Below, in pieces: positions 26,651 to 34,921 of a stretch of DNA of 64,000 bases (positions are counted from its first letter, which is position 1; each line of letters starts with the position of its first letter). The DNA is taken from the NCBI RefSeq assembly GCF_004923255.1, contig NZ_QYRT01000003.1, forward strand, positions 1-64,000, read 5' to 3'. This stretch comes from Subtercola vilae. Lineage in GTDB: Bacteria; Actinomycetota; Actinomycetes; Actinomycetales; Microbacteriaceae. The notes under the pieces are model-generated. The model had not been told where the DNA came from and did no database searches. It worked only from the letters and a program-made list of their open reading frames with translations. The position numbers were made by a program, and so were the translations under genes.

Positions 26651-26715
26651 ATTCTAGTGACGCGTGATGACATCGAGTGTCGTCATGTGTAGAGTGATGG
26701 CACGCCATGTCATCA
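26651..26715. promoter_or_regulatory. divergent promoter/operator region of the TetR and oxidoreductase genes
   Basis: On the minus strand TAGAAT (26651-26656) precedes the TetR ATG by 6 bases. TGATGACAT (26665-26673) and ATGTCATCA (26707-26715) are perfect 9-bp inverted arms 33 bases apart, with a further GTCGTCATG between them. The first arm lies upstream of the TetR -10; the second lies near a possible rightward -10 (TAGAGT, 26690-26695). These are candidate TetR half-sites. Confidence 0.45.
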
Positions 26716-26761
26716 ATGCGGGCGTGGATGCACAACCGACGAGCTGGCGAAAGAAGATCGA

Positions 26762-29083
26762 ATGACGAAGCAGGTATGGATCCTCGGGGCAACCGGGCGC
26801 AGCGGCCGCGAGGTTGCTGCACGACTGGTGGGCGAAGGTATCGATGTGGTGTTGGCAGGGCGGTCGCGCGAGCGTCTTGCGGCACTGTCTGCTGAGCTCG
26901 GTGGTGGGCACCGACTGGTGGTGGGCACGCTCGACGAGAACCTCGCCGGACTCGCTGAGGCCGGTCGGAGCGCCGGGGCCGGTCGGAGTGCCGGGCAGGC
27001 GGTGCGAGATGAGGGCCCGGGGGTCGTCGTGAACACGGTGGGTCCGTTTGCGACCACCAGCCTGATGGTTGCCCGGGCATGCCCTCCCGGAACCCACTAC
27101 GTCGACCTCGCCAATGAGTTCTCGGCCGTCGAGGGCATTCTTCAGCTCGACGAGCAAGCGACCGCGGCCGGCCAGGTGTTCGTCACGGGAGCTGGGTTCG
27201 GCGTTCTCGGCACCGAGAGTGTGCTGCTGCGGGTGTGCGCCGGCCTGCCGCGTCCGGCGAGCGTCCGTGTCGACGCGCTGCCGGCCCTCGCCATGGAGAG
27301 CGGCCTGCTCGGCTCGGCGTTGGCCGGGAGCATCATCGAGGTGCTCGAATTCGGAGGCCGCGAGGTGCGGGGCGGCCGTCTCGTGCGGTCGGCGACGGGG
27401 GCGCATCCGCTCACGGTTGTGACGCCCGACGGCGATGCAGTGCACACGGGCGGCGGCGCGAGCGGTGAGCTGCTCGCGGCGTGGCGAGCGAGTGGCGCTG
27501 ACGAGGTGGTGGCCGCCTCGATGGCCGCGCCGTCGGGTGTGCTGCTGAGGCGCGTGGTTCTGCCGGTGCTGGGGGCGGTCATCCGGATGCCCGGGGCGAG
27601 CCGCTTCGTTGGCAACCGCGTTGCGCGCATCAGGTTCACGGCCGCGCCGATGAAGCGGTCGTCGACGTGGGCGCACGCCCGGGTGGAGTGGGCATCGGGC
27701 GAGGTGCGAGAGGGGTGGCTGCAGGCCGGCGACGCCAGCACCTTCACTGCAGACGTGATGGCCGAGGTGGCGCGGCGCCTGCTGAACGGCGAGGGCCGGC
27801 CGGGCGCGTACACCCCGGGTGCGCTGTTCGGGGCTGAACTCGCGGAGGCGGTGGGGGCGACCCTGAGCACCGCGGTCACCGTTGCCGCTACGGCAGGCAC
27901 TGCAACTGCAGGCATAGCGATTGCAGGCACCGAGACGGCAGGCGCTGCCAACGCCGCGGCCTGGCTCGACGCGCCGTTCGGCCAGATGATCGTGCGCCCG
28001 GCCTCGTACACGGCTCCGGGCCCGGGCGAGATCGTGATTCGCAACCGTGCCGTTGCGGTGAACCCGCTCGATGTCATCAAGCAGACCACTGGCAACCTCA
28101 TGTTCCGCTGGCTGCCCTACCCGTCGGTACTCGGCGAAGACGTGGCGGGAGACGTGGTGGAGGTGGGCCCGTTCGTCACCCGCTTCAGCGTGGGCGATCG
28201 TGTGCTGGCATACGCGCTCGGCATGGAGAAGGGGCGAAAGCACGCGGCAGAGGGCGGTTTTCAGGAGTACACGGTGGTGCGGGCGATGCTGGCCGCACCG
28301 ATTCCCGAGGGCATGACGTACGAGGAGGCAGCCGTGCTTCCGCTCGGGGTGTCGACGGCGGCGTCGGCGCTGTTCCAGAAGGATCAGCTGGGGCTGCGGC
28401 ATCCGACCGCGCCGCGGCAGGGCGGTGAGACCGTCGTGGTGTGGGGTGGGTCGACGAGTGTCGGCAGCAACGCGATTCAGCTGGCCGTCGCGGCGGGCTA
28501 CACCGTGGTGGCGACGGCGTCGCCACAGAACCACGAGCGGCTCCGCGAACTCGGAGCGAACCGGGTCTTCGACTATGCAAGCCCGACGGTGGTGCGCGAT
28601 GCGGTCGGGGCAGTGCGAGGCACCACGGTGGCCGGCGTGTTCGCGGTGGGCACCGGCTCGGCCGAGCCGAGCGTGCAGATCGCGATCGGCAGTGGATGCA
28701 AACGGGTGGCACTGGCGAGCCCATCGGTATCGTTCGGCGCGCTGCCGCCCCGCACGGGAGTTTCGCTTGCGCTGGTTCGGCTCGGCGCGCGGATGGTCGG
28801 CGGTACTGCCCTGTTGCAGGCGCGGGCGCGTTCGCGGGGCATCCGGGTGCGATTCGTGTGGGGCAGTTCGCTGATGAACAACGAGGTGGGGCCCATGCTC
28901 TGGCAGCGGTTTCTGCCCGCCGCGCTCGCCGAGGGGCGGTTTGTGCCGGCACCTGCGCCGCGGGTCGTGGGTTCGGGGCTCGGTCAGGTGCAGGTTGCCC
29001 TCGAGCGGCTGCGAGGCGGCGTCTCGGCGACGAAGCTCGTGGTCTCGCTGCCGGCTCGTCAGCCGAGCAGCTCGCCCGGGTGA
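26762..29083 (+). CDS. fusion of a saccharopine-reductase-like protein and a medium-chain dehydrogenase
   Basis: A 773-residue protein made of two oxidoreductase modules. Residues 1 to about 365 form a saccharopine dehydrogenase/trans-acting enoyl reductase-like unit with Rossmann motif GATGRSGREVA and NTVGPFA. Residues about 400-765 form a medium-chain dehydrogenase/quinone-reductase unit: PGPGEIVIRNRAVAVNPLD, VLGEDVAGDVVEVGP, and a second Rossmann site VVVWGGSTSVGSNAIQLA. No catalytic zinc ligand cluster is visible in the second unit. A repetitive Ala/Thr/Gly linker (about 372-398) joins the units. The ATG follows GAAAGAAG. The 3' end overlaps the convergent carboxypeptidase gene by 25 bases. 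The substrate is unknown, and the fusion suggests sequential reductions. Confidence 0.85.
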   Translation: MTKQVWILGATGRSGREVAARLVGEGIDVVLAGRSRERLAALSAELGGGHRLVVGTLDENLAGLAEAGRSAGAGRSAGQAVRDEGPGVVVNTVGPFATTSLMVARACPPGTHYVDLANEFSAVEGILQLDEQATAAGQVFVTGAGFGVLGTESVLLRVCAGLPRPASVRVDALPALAMESGLLGSALAGSIIEVLEFGGREVRGGRLVRSATGAHPLTVVTPDGDAVHTGGGASGELLAAWRASGADEVVAASMAAPSGVLLRRVVLPVLGAVIRMPGASRFVGNRVARIRFTAAPMKRSSTWAHARVEWASGEVREGWLQAGDASTFTADVMAEVARRLLNGEGRPGAYTPGALFGAELAEAVGATLSTAVTVAATAGTATAGIAIAGTETAGAANAAAWLDAPFGQMIVRPASYTAPGPGEIVIRNRAVAVNPLDVIKQTTGNLMFRWLPYPSVLGEDVAGDVVEVGPFVTRFSVGDRVLAYALGMEKGRKHAAEGGFQEYTVVRAMLAAPIPEGMTYEEAAVLPLGVSTAASALFQKDQLGLRHPTAPRQGGETVVVWGGSTSVGSNAIQLAVAAGYTVVATASPQNHERLRELGANRVFDYASPTVVRDAVGAVRGTTVAGVFAVGTGSAEPSVQIAIGSGCKRVALASPSVSFGALPPRTGVSLALVRLGARMVGGTALLQARARSRGIRVRFVWGSSLMNNEVGPMLWQRFLPAALAEGRFVPAPAPRVVGSGLGQVQVALERLRGGVSATKLVVSLPARQPSSSPG

Positions 29084-30303
29084 GCGAGTCGCCAGGCACC
29101 GTCGGGGCCGGGAAGAGCGGCACCGAGCGCCAGCGGAACGGTGACGACGGTACTCTCGACCGGCCCGGCGACGGTGTACGTGAGCGTACCGGCGGGAGTT
29201 GCGGCGGCGGGGTCAGTTTCGCTGAGTGGGGTCACGGCGCTGCGCACCGACACGGCCGAGTTCGACCAGACGACCGTGCTGGCGCTCTCGCTCGCCACGA
29301 TGGGCGCGGTGCTGCCCCAGACCGTTGAGTAACTGCCCACCACCTCTCCGGCAGTGGCCAGCTGCACCACGGTGAAGCCCTTCTTGGCCGTGTCGAGCAG
29401 TGCGGTGACGGATGCCCGGGCATCCGCCGAGCTGGCCGCACCGAGCACCACGCCGACGACGCTCAGGGTTGTGCCACCCACCGTGAAGTCGGCGGAGAAC
29501 AGCAGGCACGAGCCGGCTTCGTCGGTGGTGCCGGTCTTCATTCCGTCGATGCCGTCGGAGCCGAGCAGAGTGTTGGTGTTGGTGAGTGGCGAGAGCCCGG
29601 GCACGGTCTCGTTCGCGGTCGAGACGATGGCCTTCAGTACGGGATTCGCCTCGGCGAGCGATGCAAGGGTGAGCAGATCGGTGGTGGTGCTGCGGCTGGC
29701 CGGGTTCAGGCCGCTCGAATCGACGACGGTGGTGCCGCTGAGGTTGTGTGCCGCGATGAACGCGCGAGCGGCGGTGAGGTAGTTGTCGAGCGATCCGAAG
29801 GCCCAGATGGCGATGGTCTCGCTGTAGTTGTTCGCTGATTCGAGCAGCATGATGTCAAGGATCTGCCGTTCGGTGAGCACCTGCCCCACATTGACGAGCA
29901 CATATGAGCCGCCTTCGGCCTGGGTCTGGCCGAGAATGGCGAGGTCGGCTTCGGTCAGCGTGATGTTCGGGCCGTTGTCGGTCAGTGTGAGCGGCTTCGC
30001 CTCGAGCACGACCAACGTGGTCAGAATCTTTGTGACGCTGGCGATGGGTACGGGCGTCGTGCTGCCGCTCGAGGCGAGAATGGTGCTCGAGCCGGTGAGG
30101 GCGATGGCGCTCGAGCCTGCCGCTGGTGTGCTCACGACCGCCTCTGCGGCGGGGGCGACGGCCGGAACAGCGAGGGTCGCGGAGGCGGCGGGCGCGGCGG
30201 CCGTGAGCACGACAGGAACGTAGATGCCCCCCGCGATGACGACAAGCGCGACGACAAGCACGACCGAGCGCCGTGTCAGGAGGGTTCGGCGGGAGACGGG
30301 CAC
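29059..30303 (-). CDS. D-alanyl-D-alanine carboxypeptidase (peptidase S11)
   Basis: A membrane-anchored penicillin-binding protein of 414 residues that trims the terminal D-Ala from peptidoglycan stem peptides. One N-terminal TM (VVLVVALVVIAGGIYVPVVL) serves as an uncleaved anchor. Catalytic motifs are SxxK in ASVTKILTTL (about 130), SxN in ESANNYSE (about 175), and KTG in GMKTGTTDEAG (about 275). An Ala/Val-rich spacer separates anchor and enzyme. GTG start with TAGGAT 6 bases upstream. The gene converges on the preceding fusion gene with a 25-base overlap. Confidence 0.92.
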   Translation of the reverse strand: MPVSRRTLLTRRSVVLVVALVVIAGGIYVPVVLTAAAPAASATLAVPAVAPAAEAVVSTPAAGSSAIALTGSSTILASSGSTTPVPIASVTKILTTLVVLEAKPLTLTDNGPNITLTEADLAILGQTQAEGGSYVLVNVGQVLTERQILDIMLLESANNYSETIAIWAFGSLDNYLTAARAFIAAHNLSGTTVVDSSGLNPASRSTTTDLLTLASLAEANPVLKAIVSTANETVPGLSPLTNTNTLLGSDGIDGMKTGTTDEAGSCLLFSADFTVGGTTLSVVGVVLGAASSADARASVTALLDTAKKGFTVVQLATAGEVVGSYSTVWGSTAPIVASESASTVVWSNSAVSVRSAVTPLSETDPAAATPAGTLTYTVAGPVESTVVTVPLALGAALPGPDGAWRLAHPGELLG

Positions 30304-30309
30304 CCGACC

Positions 30310-30315
30310 ATCCTA
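30310..30315 (-). promoter_or_regulatory. leaderless -10 box of the carboxypeptidase gene
   Basis: On the minus strand TAGGAT is followed by GGTCGG and then the GTG start, giving the same 6-base spacing seen at recQ, pip and gabT. Confidence 0.45.
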
Positions 30316-30427
30316 CAAATCACTGCGCTCGACGAAGCTGAGTGGAGTGGGGGCCGGTTCGGTGGGGCCAGTGCAGAGCGAGTCAGTGCCGGGCGGGTCA
30401 GTACCGCGCGGGTTGGTGTCGCGCGCG

Positions 30428-30583
30428 TCAGTGCCGCGCGAACAGCAGGAGCAGCAGCCCAGCGGCGCCGATGACCACGAACAGGGCGATTGTGATGGCC
30501 TGGGGCCAGTAACCTTCGCGGTCGGGCGCAGAGACAGCCAGTGGCCCGGTTTCGGGCTGGGTATGGGATTCGGTCTCGGTCAC
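30428..30583 (-). CDS. 51-residue single-pass membrane protein
   Basis: A short gene with GTG start and GGAAG ribosome site 9 bases upstream (minus strand). It encodes a polar N-terminus rich in Thr, Glu and Pro (VTETESHTQPETG), then REGYWPQ, one hydrophobic helix (AITIALFVVIGAAGLLLLL), and a FARH end. The Arg/His at the C-terminus would favour a cytoplasmic C-terminus. Function unknown. It lies between the carboxypeptidase (same strand, 124 bases downstream) and the divergent pip gene, and may belong with the carboxypeptidase unit. The 124-base gap holds direct repeats of GCGxGTCAGTxCCGxGC and no further gene. Confidence 0.65.
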   Translation of the reverse strand: MTETESHTQPETGPLAVSAPDREGYWPQAITIALFVVIGAAGLLLLLFARH

Positions 30584-30679
30584 GTCAGTCAACTTCCGCA
30601 GAGGGTGCTGGGTCTCTGCTTCTGACAGTAGGGGTGGGCGTCGACCGTCGCAGTCCTCTTATAGGGGGACTTCTGCCCG

Positions 30680-30685
30680 TAGGCT
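30680..30685 (+). promoter_or_regulatory. leaderless -10 box of pip
   Basis: TAGGCT, then CGACGC, then the ATG of the iminopeptidase gene. No Shine-Dalgarno sequence is present. The gabT promoter is almost identical (TAAGCT, CGACCT, ATG). Confidence 0.5.
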
Positions 30686-30691
30686 CGACGC

Positions 30692-31666
30692 ATGCGAACC
30701 GCTTACCCCGAGATCGACCCCTATGAGATCGGCTTTCTGCCTGTGGGCGACGGCCACGAGCTGTACTGGGAGGCCTCGGGCAACCCCCACGGTAAACCGG
30801 TGGTTTTTCTGCATGGCGGGCCGGGGGCCGGCAGCAGCCCAGCGCATCGGCGACTCTTCGACCCGGCGCTCTACCGCATCATTCTGTTCGACCAGCGCGG
30901 CTGCGGGCTGAGCCTGCCGCACGCGAGCACGTCGCCCGAGCACCTCGCCACGAACACGACCTGGCACCTCGTCGCCGACATCGAGACCCTGCGCGAGCAT
31001 CTCGGTATCGAGCGCTGGCAAGTGTTCGGCGGCTCGTGGGGCAGCACGCTCGGCCTCGCCTACGCCCAGACACACCCCGAACGGGTCAGCGAACTGGTGC
31101 TGCGGGGCATCTTCACGCTGCGAAAGGTCGAGCTCGACTGGTTCTACGAAGGCGCGGCGAGGCTCATTCTGCCCGATCTGTGGCAGAAATTTCTCGAACC
31201 GGTTCTTGCCAGTGACGAGACTCTGGATGACCGGGGGCACTTCATTCGCGCGTACCATCGGCTGCTGACGAACCCCGACCCGGGCATCCACGGGCCGGCT
31301 GCGGTGGCGTGGTCGGCGTGGGAGTCGCAGGCGATCACGCTGCTGCCCCGGCCGGATCTGCTCGAGAACTACTCAGAGCCCGGGTACGCGCTGGCCTTCG
31401 CTCGCATCGAGAATCACTACTTTCTGAACGGCGGATGGCTCGAAGAGGGCCAGCTGATCGCCGGCGCCTCGGCGCTCAAGGGCATCCCAGGCGCCATCAT
31501 TCAGGGGCGGTACGACCTCTGCACGCCCGCGCTCACCGCCTGGGATCTGCACCAAGCGTGGCCGGAGGCCGAGTTCACCATGGTGCCCGATGCCGGGCAC
31601 GCGTTCGACGAGCCCGGCATTCTCGATGCGCTGCTCGACGCTACCGACCGGTTCGCGCGGCCGTAG
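30692..31666 (+). CDS. pip: proline iminopeptidase
   Basis: A cytoplasmic serine peptidase of 324 residues that removes N-terminal proline from peptides. It is an alpha/beta hydrolase with oxyanion motif HGGPGAG (about 38), DQRGCGLS, nucleophile elbow GGSWGSTL (about 113), a cap region with family-typical WSAWE, the acidic residue in GRYDLCTP and the catalytic His in DAGHAFDEPGI near the C-terminus. Length is standard for the bacterial monomeric type. Leaderless promoter. Its last 26 bases overlap the convergent MFS gene. Confidence 0.95.
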   Translation: MRTAYPEIDPYEIGFLPVGDGHELYWEASGNPHGKPVVFLHGGPGAGSSPAHRRLFDPALYRIILFDQRGCGLSLPHASTSPEHLATNTTWHLVADIETLREHLGIERWQVFGGSWGSTLGLAYAQTHPERVSELVLRGIFTLRKVELDWFYEGAARLILPDLWQKFLEPVLASDETLDDRGHFIRAYHRLLTNPDPGIHGPAAVAWSAWESQAITLLPRPDLLENYSEPGYALAFARIENHYFLNGGWLEEGQLIAGASALKGIPGAIIQGRYDLCTPALTAWDLHQAWPEAEFTMVPDAGHAFDEPGILDALLDATDRFARP

Positions 31667-33164
31667 CGGGGGTGGGCGTTGCGGGCACGGTCGCTGTCGC
31701 TGTCGCTGTCGCTGTCGCTCGAGCGCCCGGCCCGGGCGTCGGCAGCGTGGACACCCGCCCCGACGGGAGCAACAGCGCGAGCACCGTCGACAGCGCCAGT
31801 GCGCCAGCGCCGACGAGTACGGCGGGAATCGCGGCATCCACGTACCCCGTCGGCGTCAACTGACCGCCGTGACCGGTGAACACCGCGGTGAGCACCGCGA
31901 TGCCGAGAGCGACGCCGATCTCTCTGAGGGTGCTGTTCGTACCCGATGCTTTCGCCTGGTCGGTCGGCGCCATGTTCGCGAGCACGGCCGACGATGAGGG
32001 GGCGAACACCAGCCCCATGCCGATTCCGGCGAGCAAAAACGGGCCGATCATCGAGCTGTATGAGGCATCGGCTTTCAGAATGAGCGCGAGCCAGAAGATG
32101 CCGGCGGTCTGAAACGCGAGGCCGGCGACGATGAGCGCGCGGGTGCCGACCCGGGGTGTGATGAGGCCGGTCAGGGGGGCGACGATGAGGGGCGCGAGGG
32201 TCCACGGCATGGTCATGACGCCGGCCTCGAGCGGGGAGTGCCCCTGAACGATCTGCAGAAACTGGATGAGAATGAAGATCGAGCCGAAGATGCCGAAACT
32301 GAACGCGATACCGATGAGGTTGGCGACGCTGAAGCTGCGGTCACGAAAGAGCCGCAGTGGGAGGAGCGGCGCGGCACTCTTCGACTCCCACGCCACGAAC
32401 GACACCAGCAGAACGGCACCGAGAATGAGGGAGCCGAGCACCTCGAAACTGCCCCAGCCCGCGTCGTTGCCGCGTACGATGCCGTAGACCACGGCGAGAA
32501 TGCCGACGCCCACCAGGAGAAGGCCCACCACGTCGGCCCGCAGTTTTGCGCCGAAGGTGTTGGGCAGGGCCAGCAGAGCGAGTGGCACTGACACGATGCC
32601 TACGGGCACGTTCAGCCAGAAGATCGCCTGCCAGTCGAAGCCTTCGATGACCGCGCCGCCGATGAGGGGCCCGAGGGCCACGCCGAGGCCCGAGACGCCG
32701 CCCCAGATTCCGATGGCGAGGGGTCGGAGCCGAGTACTGACTGACCCGACCAGCAGGGTGAGCGAGAGCGGCATGAGGGCAGCCGCCCCGACGCCCTGGA
32801 AGGCGCGGCCGACGATGAGCATCCACGACTCGGTGCTGAGCGCAGAGAATGCCGACGCCACGGTGAACAGTGCGATGCCGAACACGAACACGCTGCGCCG
32901 GCCGAGCCGGTCACCCACCGCGACGGCCATCAGCATGAAGGTGGCGAACGAGAGCGTGTACGCGTTGACGAACCACTGCAGCTCGCCGATGGAGGCGTTC
33001 AGATCGACCCGGATGACCGGCAGTGCACTGGTCATGATGAGGTTGTCGAGCGTGGCCATGAACATGGGCAGCGATGCCGCCACGATGGCAAGCCAAATGG
33101 GAATGCGCCGCCGCGCTGCAGTGGGCGAACCCGCTGCGGTGGCAGCAGGCGTGGTGGCAGACAT
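31641..33164 (-). CDS. MFS drug exporter, DHA2 (EmrB/QacA-like) family
   Basis: A 507-residue, 14-TM proton antiporter. The N-terminus has LPMFMATLDNLIMTSALPVI, the DHA2 signature region (motif D). GDRLGRRSVFVFG is motif A and RAFQGVGAAALMPLSLTLL is motif B. A later TM has GIGMGLVFAP. The last 30 residues are an Ala/Thr/Pro tail encoded by a hexanucleotide repeat. It diverges from a TetR regulator across 103 bases, the classic arrangement for an inducible multidrug exporter. The 3' end overlaps pip by 26 bases. Confidence 0.93.
   Translation of the reverse strand: MSATTPAATAAGSPTAARRRIPIWLAIVAASLPMFMATLDNLIMTSALPVIRVDLNASIGELQWFVNAYTLSFATFMLMAVAVGDRLGRRSVFVFGIALFTVASAFSALSTESWMLIVGRAFQGVGAAALMPLSLTLLVGSVSTRLRPLAIGIWGGVSGLGVALGPLIGGAVIEGFDWQAIFWLNVPVGIVSVPLALLALPNTFGAKLRADVVGLLLVGVGILAVVYGIVRGNDAGWGSFEVLGSLILGAVLLVSFVAWESKSAAPLLPLRLFRDRSFSVANLIGIAFSFGIFGSIFILIQFLQIVQGHSPLEAGVMTMPWTLAPLIVAPLTGLITPRVGTRALIVAGLAFQTAGIFWLALILKADASYSSMIGPFLLAGIGMGLVFAPSSSAVLANMAPTDQAKASGTNSTLREIGVALGIAVLTAVFTGHGGQLTPTGYVDAAIPAVLVGAGALALSTVLALLLPSGRVSTLPTPGPGARATATATATATVPATPTPATAARTGR
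31691..31720. repeat. hexanucleotide tract at the 3' end of the MFS gene
   Basis: About five tandem copies of TCGCTG. On the coding (minus) strand this gives the alternating Ala/Thr tail. Copy-number changes would keep the frame and only alter tail length. Confidence 0.8.
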
Positions 33165-33255
33165 GCCGTCTCGTTTCGTTCGAAGGGGTTGTGCAGTGAG
33201 AACCGCCGACCCGCTAAGGCATCATACGATTACCTAAACAGTAGTTATCGGCTGA

Positions 33256-33261
33256 TACCAT
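33256..33261 (+). promoter_or_regulatory. leaderless -10 box of the TetR gene
   Basis: TACCAT, 6 bases, then the GTG start at 33268. The preceding 33220-33250 stretch is unusually A+T-rich for this window and contains a weak inverted repeat (GATTAC and GTTATC), a candidate TetR operator shared with the divergent exporter. Confidence 0.45.
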
Positions 33262-33267
33262 GTCAAG

Positions 33268-33867
33268 GTGACGCAGACAGACGACCACCCGGCGACGCGA
33301 ATGCGTGCCGCAGAACGGCGAGAACTTGTGCTCGACGCTGCCATGCAGGTGTTCGGAGACTATGGATACGTGGGCTCGACCACCGCGCAGGTGGCGCGCG
33401 CGGCAGGCGTGAGTCAACCGTACGTCGTGCGCATGTTCGGTACGAAAGAACAATTGTTCCTCGACGTCATCACTCGCGCACTCGAGCGTCTGCTCACGTC
33501 GTTTCGGCAGGCGGTCGCCGACACGGCGTCGGCCGAACCCCTCACTCAGCGGCTCGGTTCTGCCTACGTGAACCAGCTGCGCGACCGCGGGCTGCTGCTC
33601 TCGCTGATGCACGCCTTCGTGCTGGGCAAAGACCCGGTCATCGGCCCGGCCGGCCGCGGCGGGTTCATGCAGGTGTACCGGTTTCTCCGCGACGAGGCCG
33701 GTTTCGGCGCTGCGGAGGCGCAGGGGTTCCTGGCCGAAGGCATGCTGATCAACACGATGATCGGGCTGCGCATGACCGACGAATTCGACGGCGACCCCGA
33801 GGTGCGCGAACTGCTCGAGTGCGCGTTTCCGACCAAAATCGACCTCGTGCGGAGCCTCGCGCAGTAG
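33268..33867 (+). CDS. TetR family transcriptional regulator
   Basis: A 199-residue repressor. The helix-turn-helix is AMQVFGDYGYVGSTTAQ, then VARAAGVSQPYVVRMFGTKEQLF. The ligand domain contains FVLGKDPVIG and ends near FPTKIDLVRSLAQ. It faces the DHA2 exporter and most likely represses it. The stop codon lies in a short direct repeat (CGCAGTAG three times, about 33858-33888), so frame changes there would still end at once. Confidence 0.9.
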   Translation: MTQTDDHPATRMRAAERRELVLDAAMQVFGDYGYVGSTTAQVARAAGVSQPYVVRMFGTKEQLFLDVITRALERLLTSFRQAVADTASAEPLTQRLGSAYVNQLRDRGLLLSLMHAFVLGKDPVIGPAGRGGFMQVYRFLRDEAGFGAAEAQGFLAEGMLINTMIGLRMTDEFDGDPEVRELLECAFPTKIDLVRSLAQ

Positions 33868-33892
33868 CGCAGTAGCGCAGTAGCGCAGCCGC

Positions 33893-34921
33893 TCAGCCGC
33901 TCGTCGAGTCGGCAGAGTTTGCGCCTGCTGAGGCCTCGCACCCGCAAACATCGCCGAGTCGATGGGGTGGGGTGGGGCTGGTTGCCGGGTCGATGCCCAC
34001 GAGGGCGGCGCCGACAGCCGCGGCGGGGAAGCCTTCGGGCAGCAGCTCGACACGGCGCCCGAGGTCGAGCGAGGCGATGAACGGCGAGGCCAGCGCCCAC
34101 CCGGCGAGCACGCCGTGCACCGCGTCGAGCAGTGGGGTGCCGAGGTTGCTGAGTCCGCCGCCGATGACCACGACATCGACGTCGACCGTGAGCACCAGCA
34201 CGCGCACGGCCGAGGCGATGCCTTCGATGAAGCGCTGGCGAACATCCACCGCGTAGAGATCACCAGCGTCAGCGGCCGCGAACAGTGACTGCGCGGGTCG
34301 CTGGTCGTCGGTCGACCACTGGCGCGCGATAGCCGAGCCCGATGCCACCGTTTCGAGGCAGCCGCGCTGGCCGCACGGGCAGAGCGCCCCCGCTGGATCG
34401 ATGGGAATGTGACCGATCTCGCCAGCCGCCCCCCACGACCCCCGCCAGAGCTCGCCCCCCAGAACGAGGCCCGCGGCAAGCCCGGTACCGAGGTTGAGGT
34501 ATGCCATTGTGTGCGCCGCGGCGTGGGCGGGGGTGTGCTCGAGCAGGGAGTACGCTCCGAGGGCGGCTGCCTTCACATCGTTTTCGACTCGCACCCGCAC
34601 GCCGAGGCGGCGTTCGAGGGCGTCGCCCAGGTCGAGCTCGTCGAGGCCCAGATTGACGGCGTGCGAGACGTGCCCGGTGGCGCTGTCGACCGTGCCGGGA
34701 ATGCCGATGCCGATCGACGCGATGCTACTGGTGGAGTCGTCGCTCGCCGTGCCTGCGACGCCGGGCAGGGCAAGCAGCTGCGTCACGGCCGCCACCGCTG
34801 TGTTGACAACTTCTGCCGCACCGAAGCCGGTGGCCAGCCGCAGCCGGTCCACGATGACGCCACCATCGTCGATGGCCACCGCGTCGGTCTTCGTGCCGCC
34901 GATGTCGATGCCGATTCTCAT
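33893..34921 (-). CDS. ROK family sugar kinase
   Basis: Predicted cytoplasmic sugar kinase of 342 residues, most likely acting on GlcNAc or a related hexose given its operon. N-terminal phosphate loop IGIDIGGTKTDAVAID, later GIGIPGTVD, ROK signature with EIGHIPIDP and the zinc motif CPCGQRGCLE. The start is the ATG at 34921, overlapping the GH3 stop (ATGA); the frame is open further upstream but lacks family sequence there. No DNA-binding domain, so this is a kinase, not a repressor. The last 20 or so residues are polar and derive from a palindromic repeat, beyond the normal ROK end. Confidence 0.9.
   Translation of the reverse strand: MRIGIDIGGTKTDAVAIDDGGVIVDRLRLATGFGAAEVVNTAVAAVTQLLALPGVAGTASDDSTSSIASIGIGIPGTVDSATGHVSHAVNLGLDELDLGDALERRLGVRVRVENDVKAAALGAYSLLEHTPAHAAAHTMAYLNLGTGLAAGLVLGGELWRGSWGAAGEIGHIPIDPAGALCPCGQRGCLETVASGSAIARQWSTDDQRPAQSLFAAADAGDLYAVDVRQRFIEGIASAVRVLVLTVDVDVVVIGGGLSNLGTPLLDAVHGVLAGWALASPFIASLDLGRRVELLPEGFPAAAVGAALVGIDPATSPTPPHRLGDVCGCEASAGANSADSTSG
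33904..33962. repeat. Family B palindromic repeat, copy 1, inside the ROK kinase gene end
   Basis: Arms 33904-33923 and 33943-33962 pair at 16 of 20 positions. The core is GAGTCGGC..GTTTGCG and its complement, shared with the copy at 46032-46084. It lies within the last 23 codons of the ROK kinase gene and encodes most of its C-terminal tail (GCEASAGANSADSTSG). Confidence 0.7.

Noticed and set aside
33893-34921. ROK gene at the operon end as a second repressor
   Set aside because: It starts directly with the phosphate loop and lacks the N-terminal helix-turn-helix, so it is a kinase.
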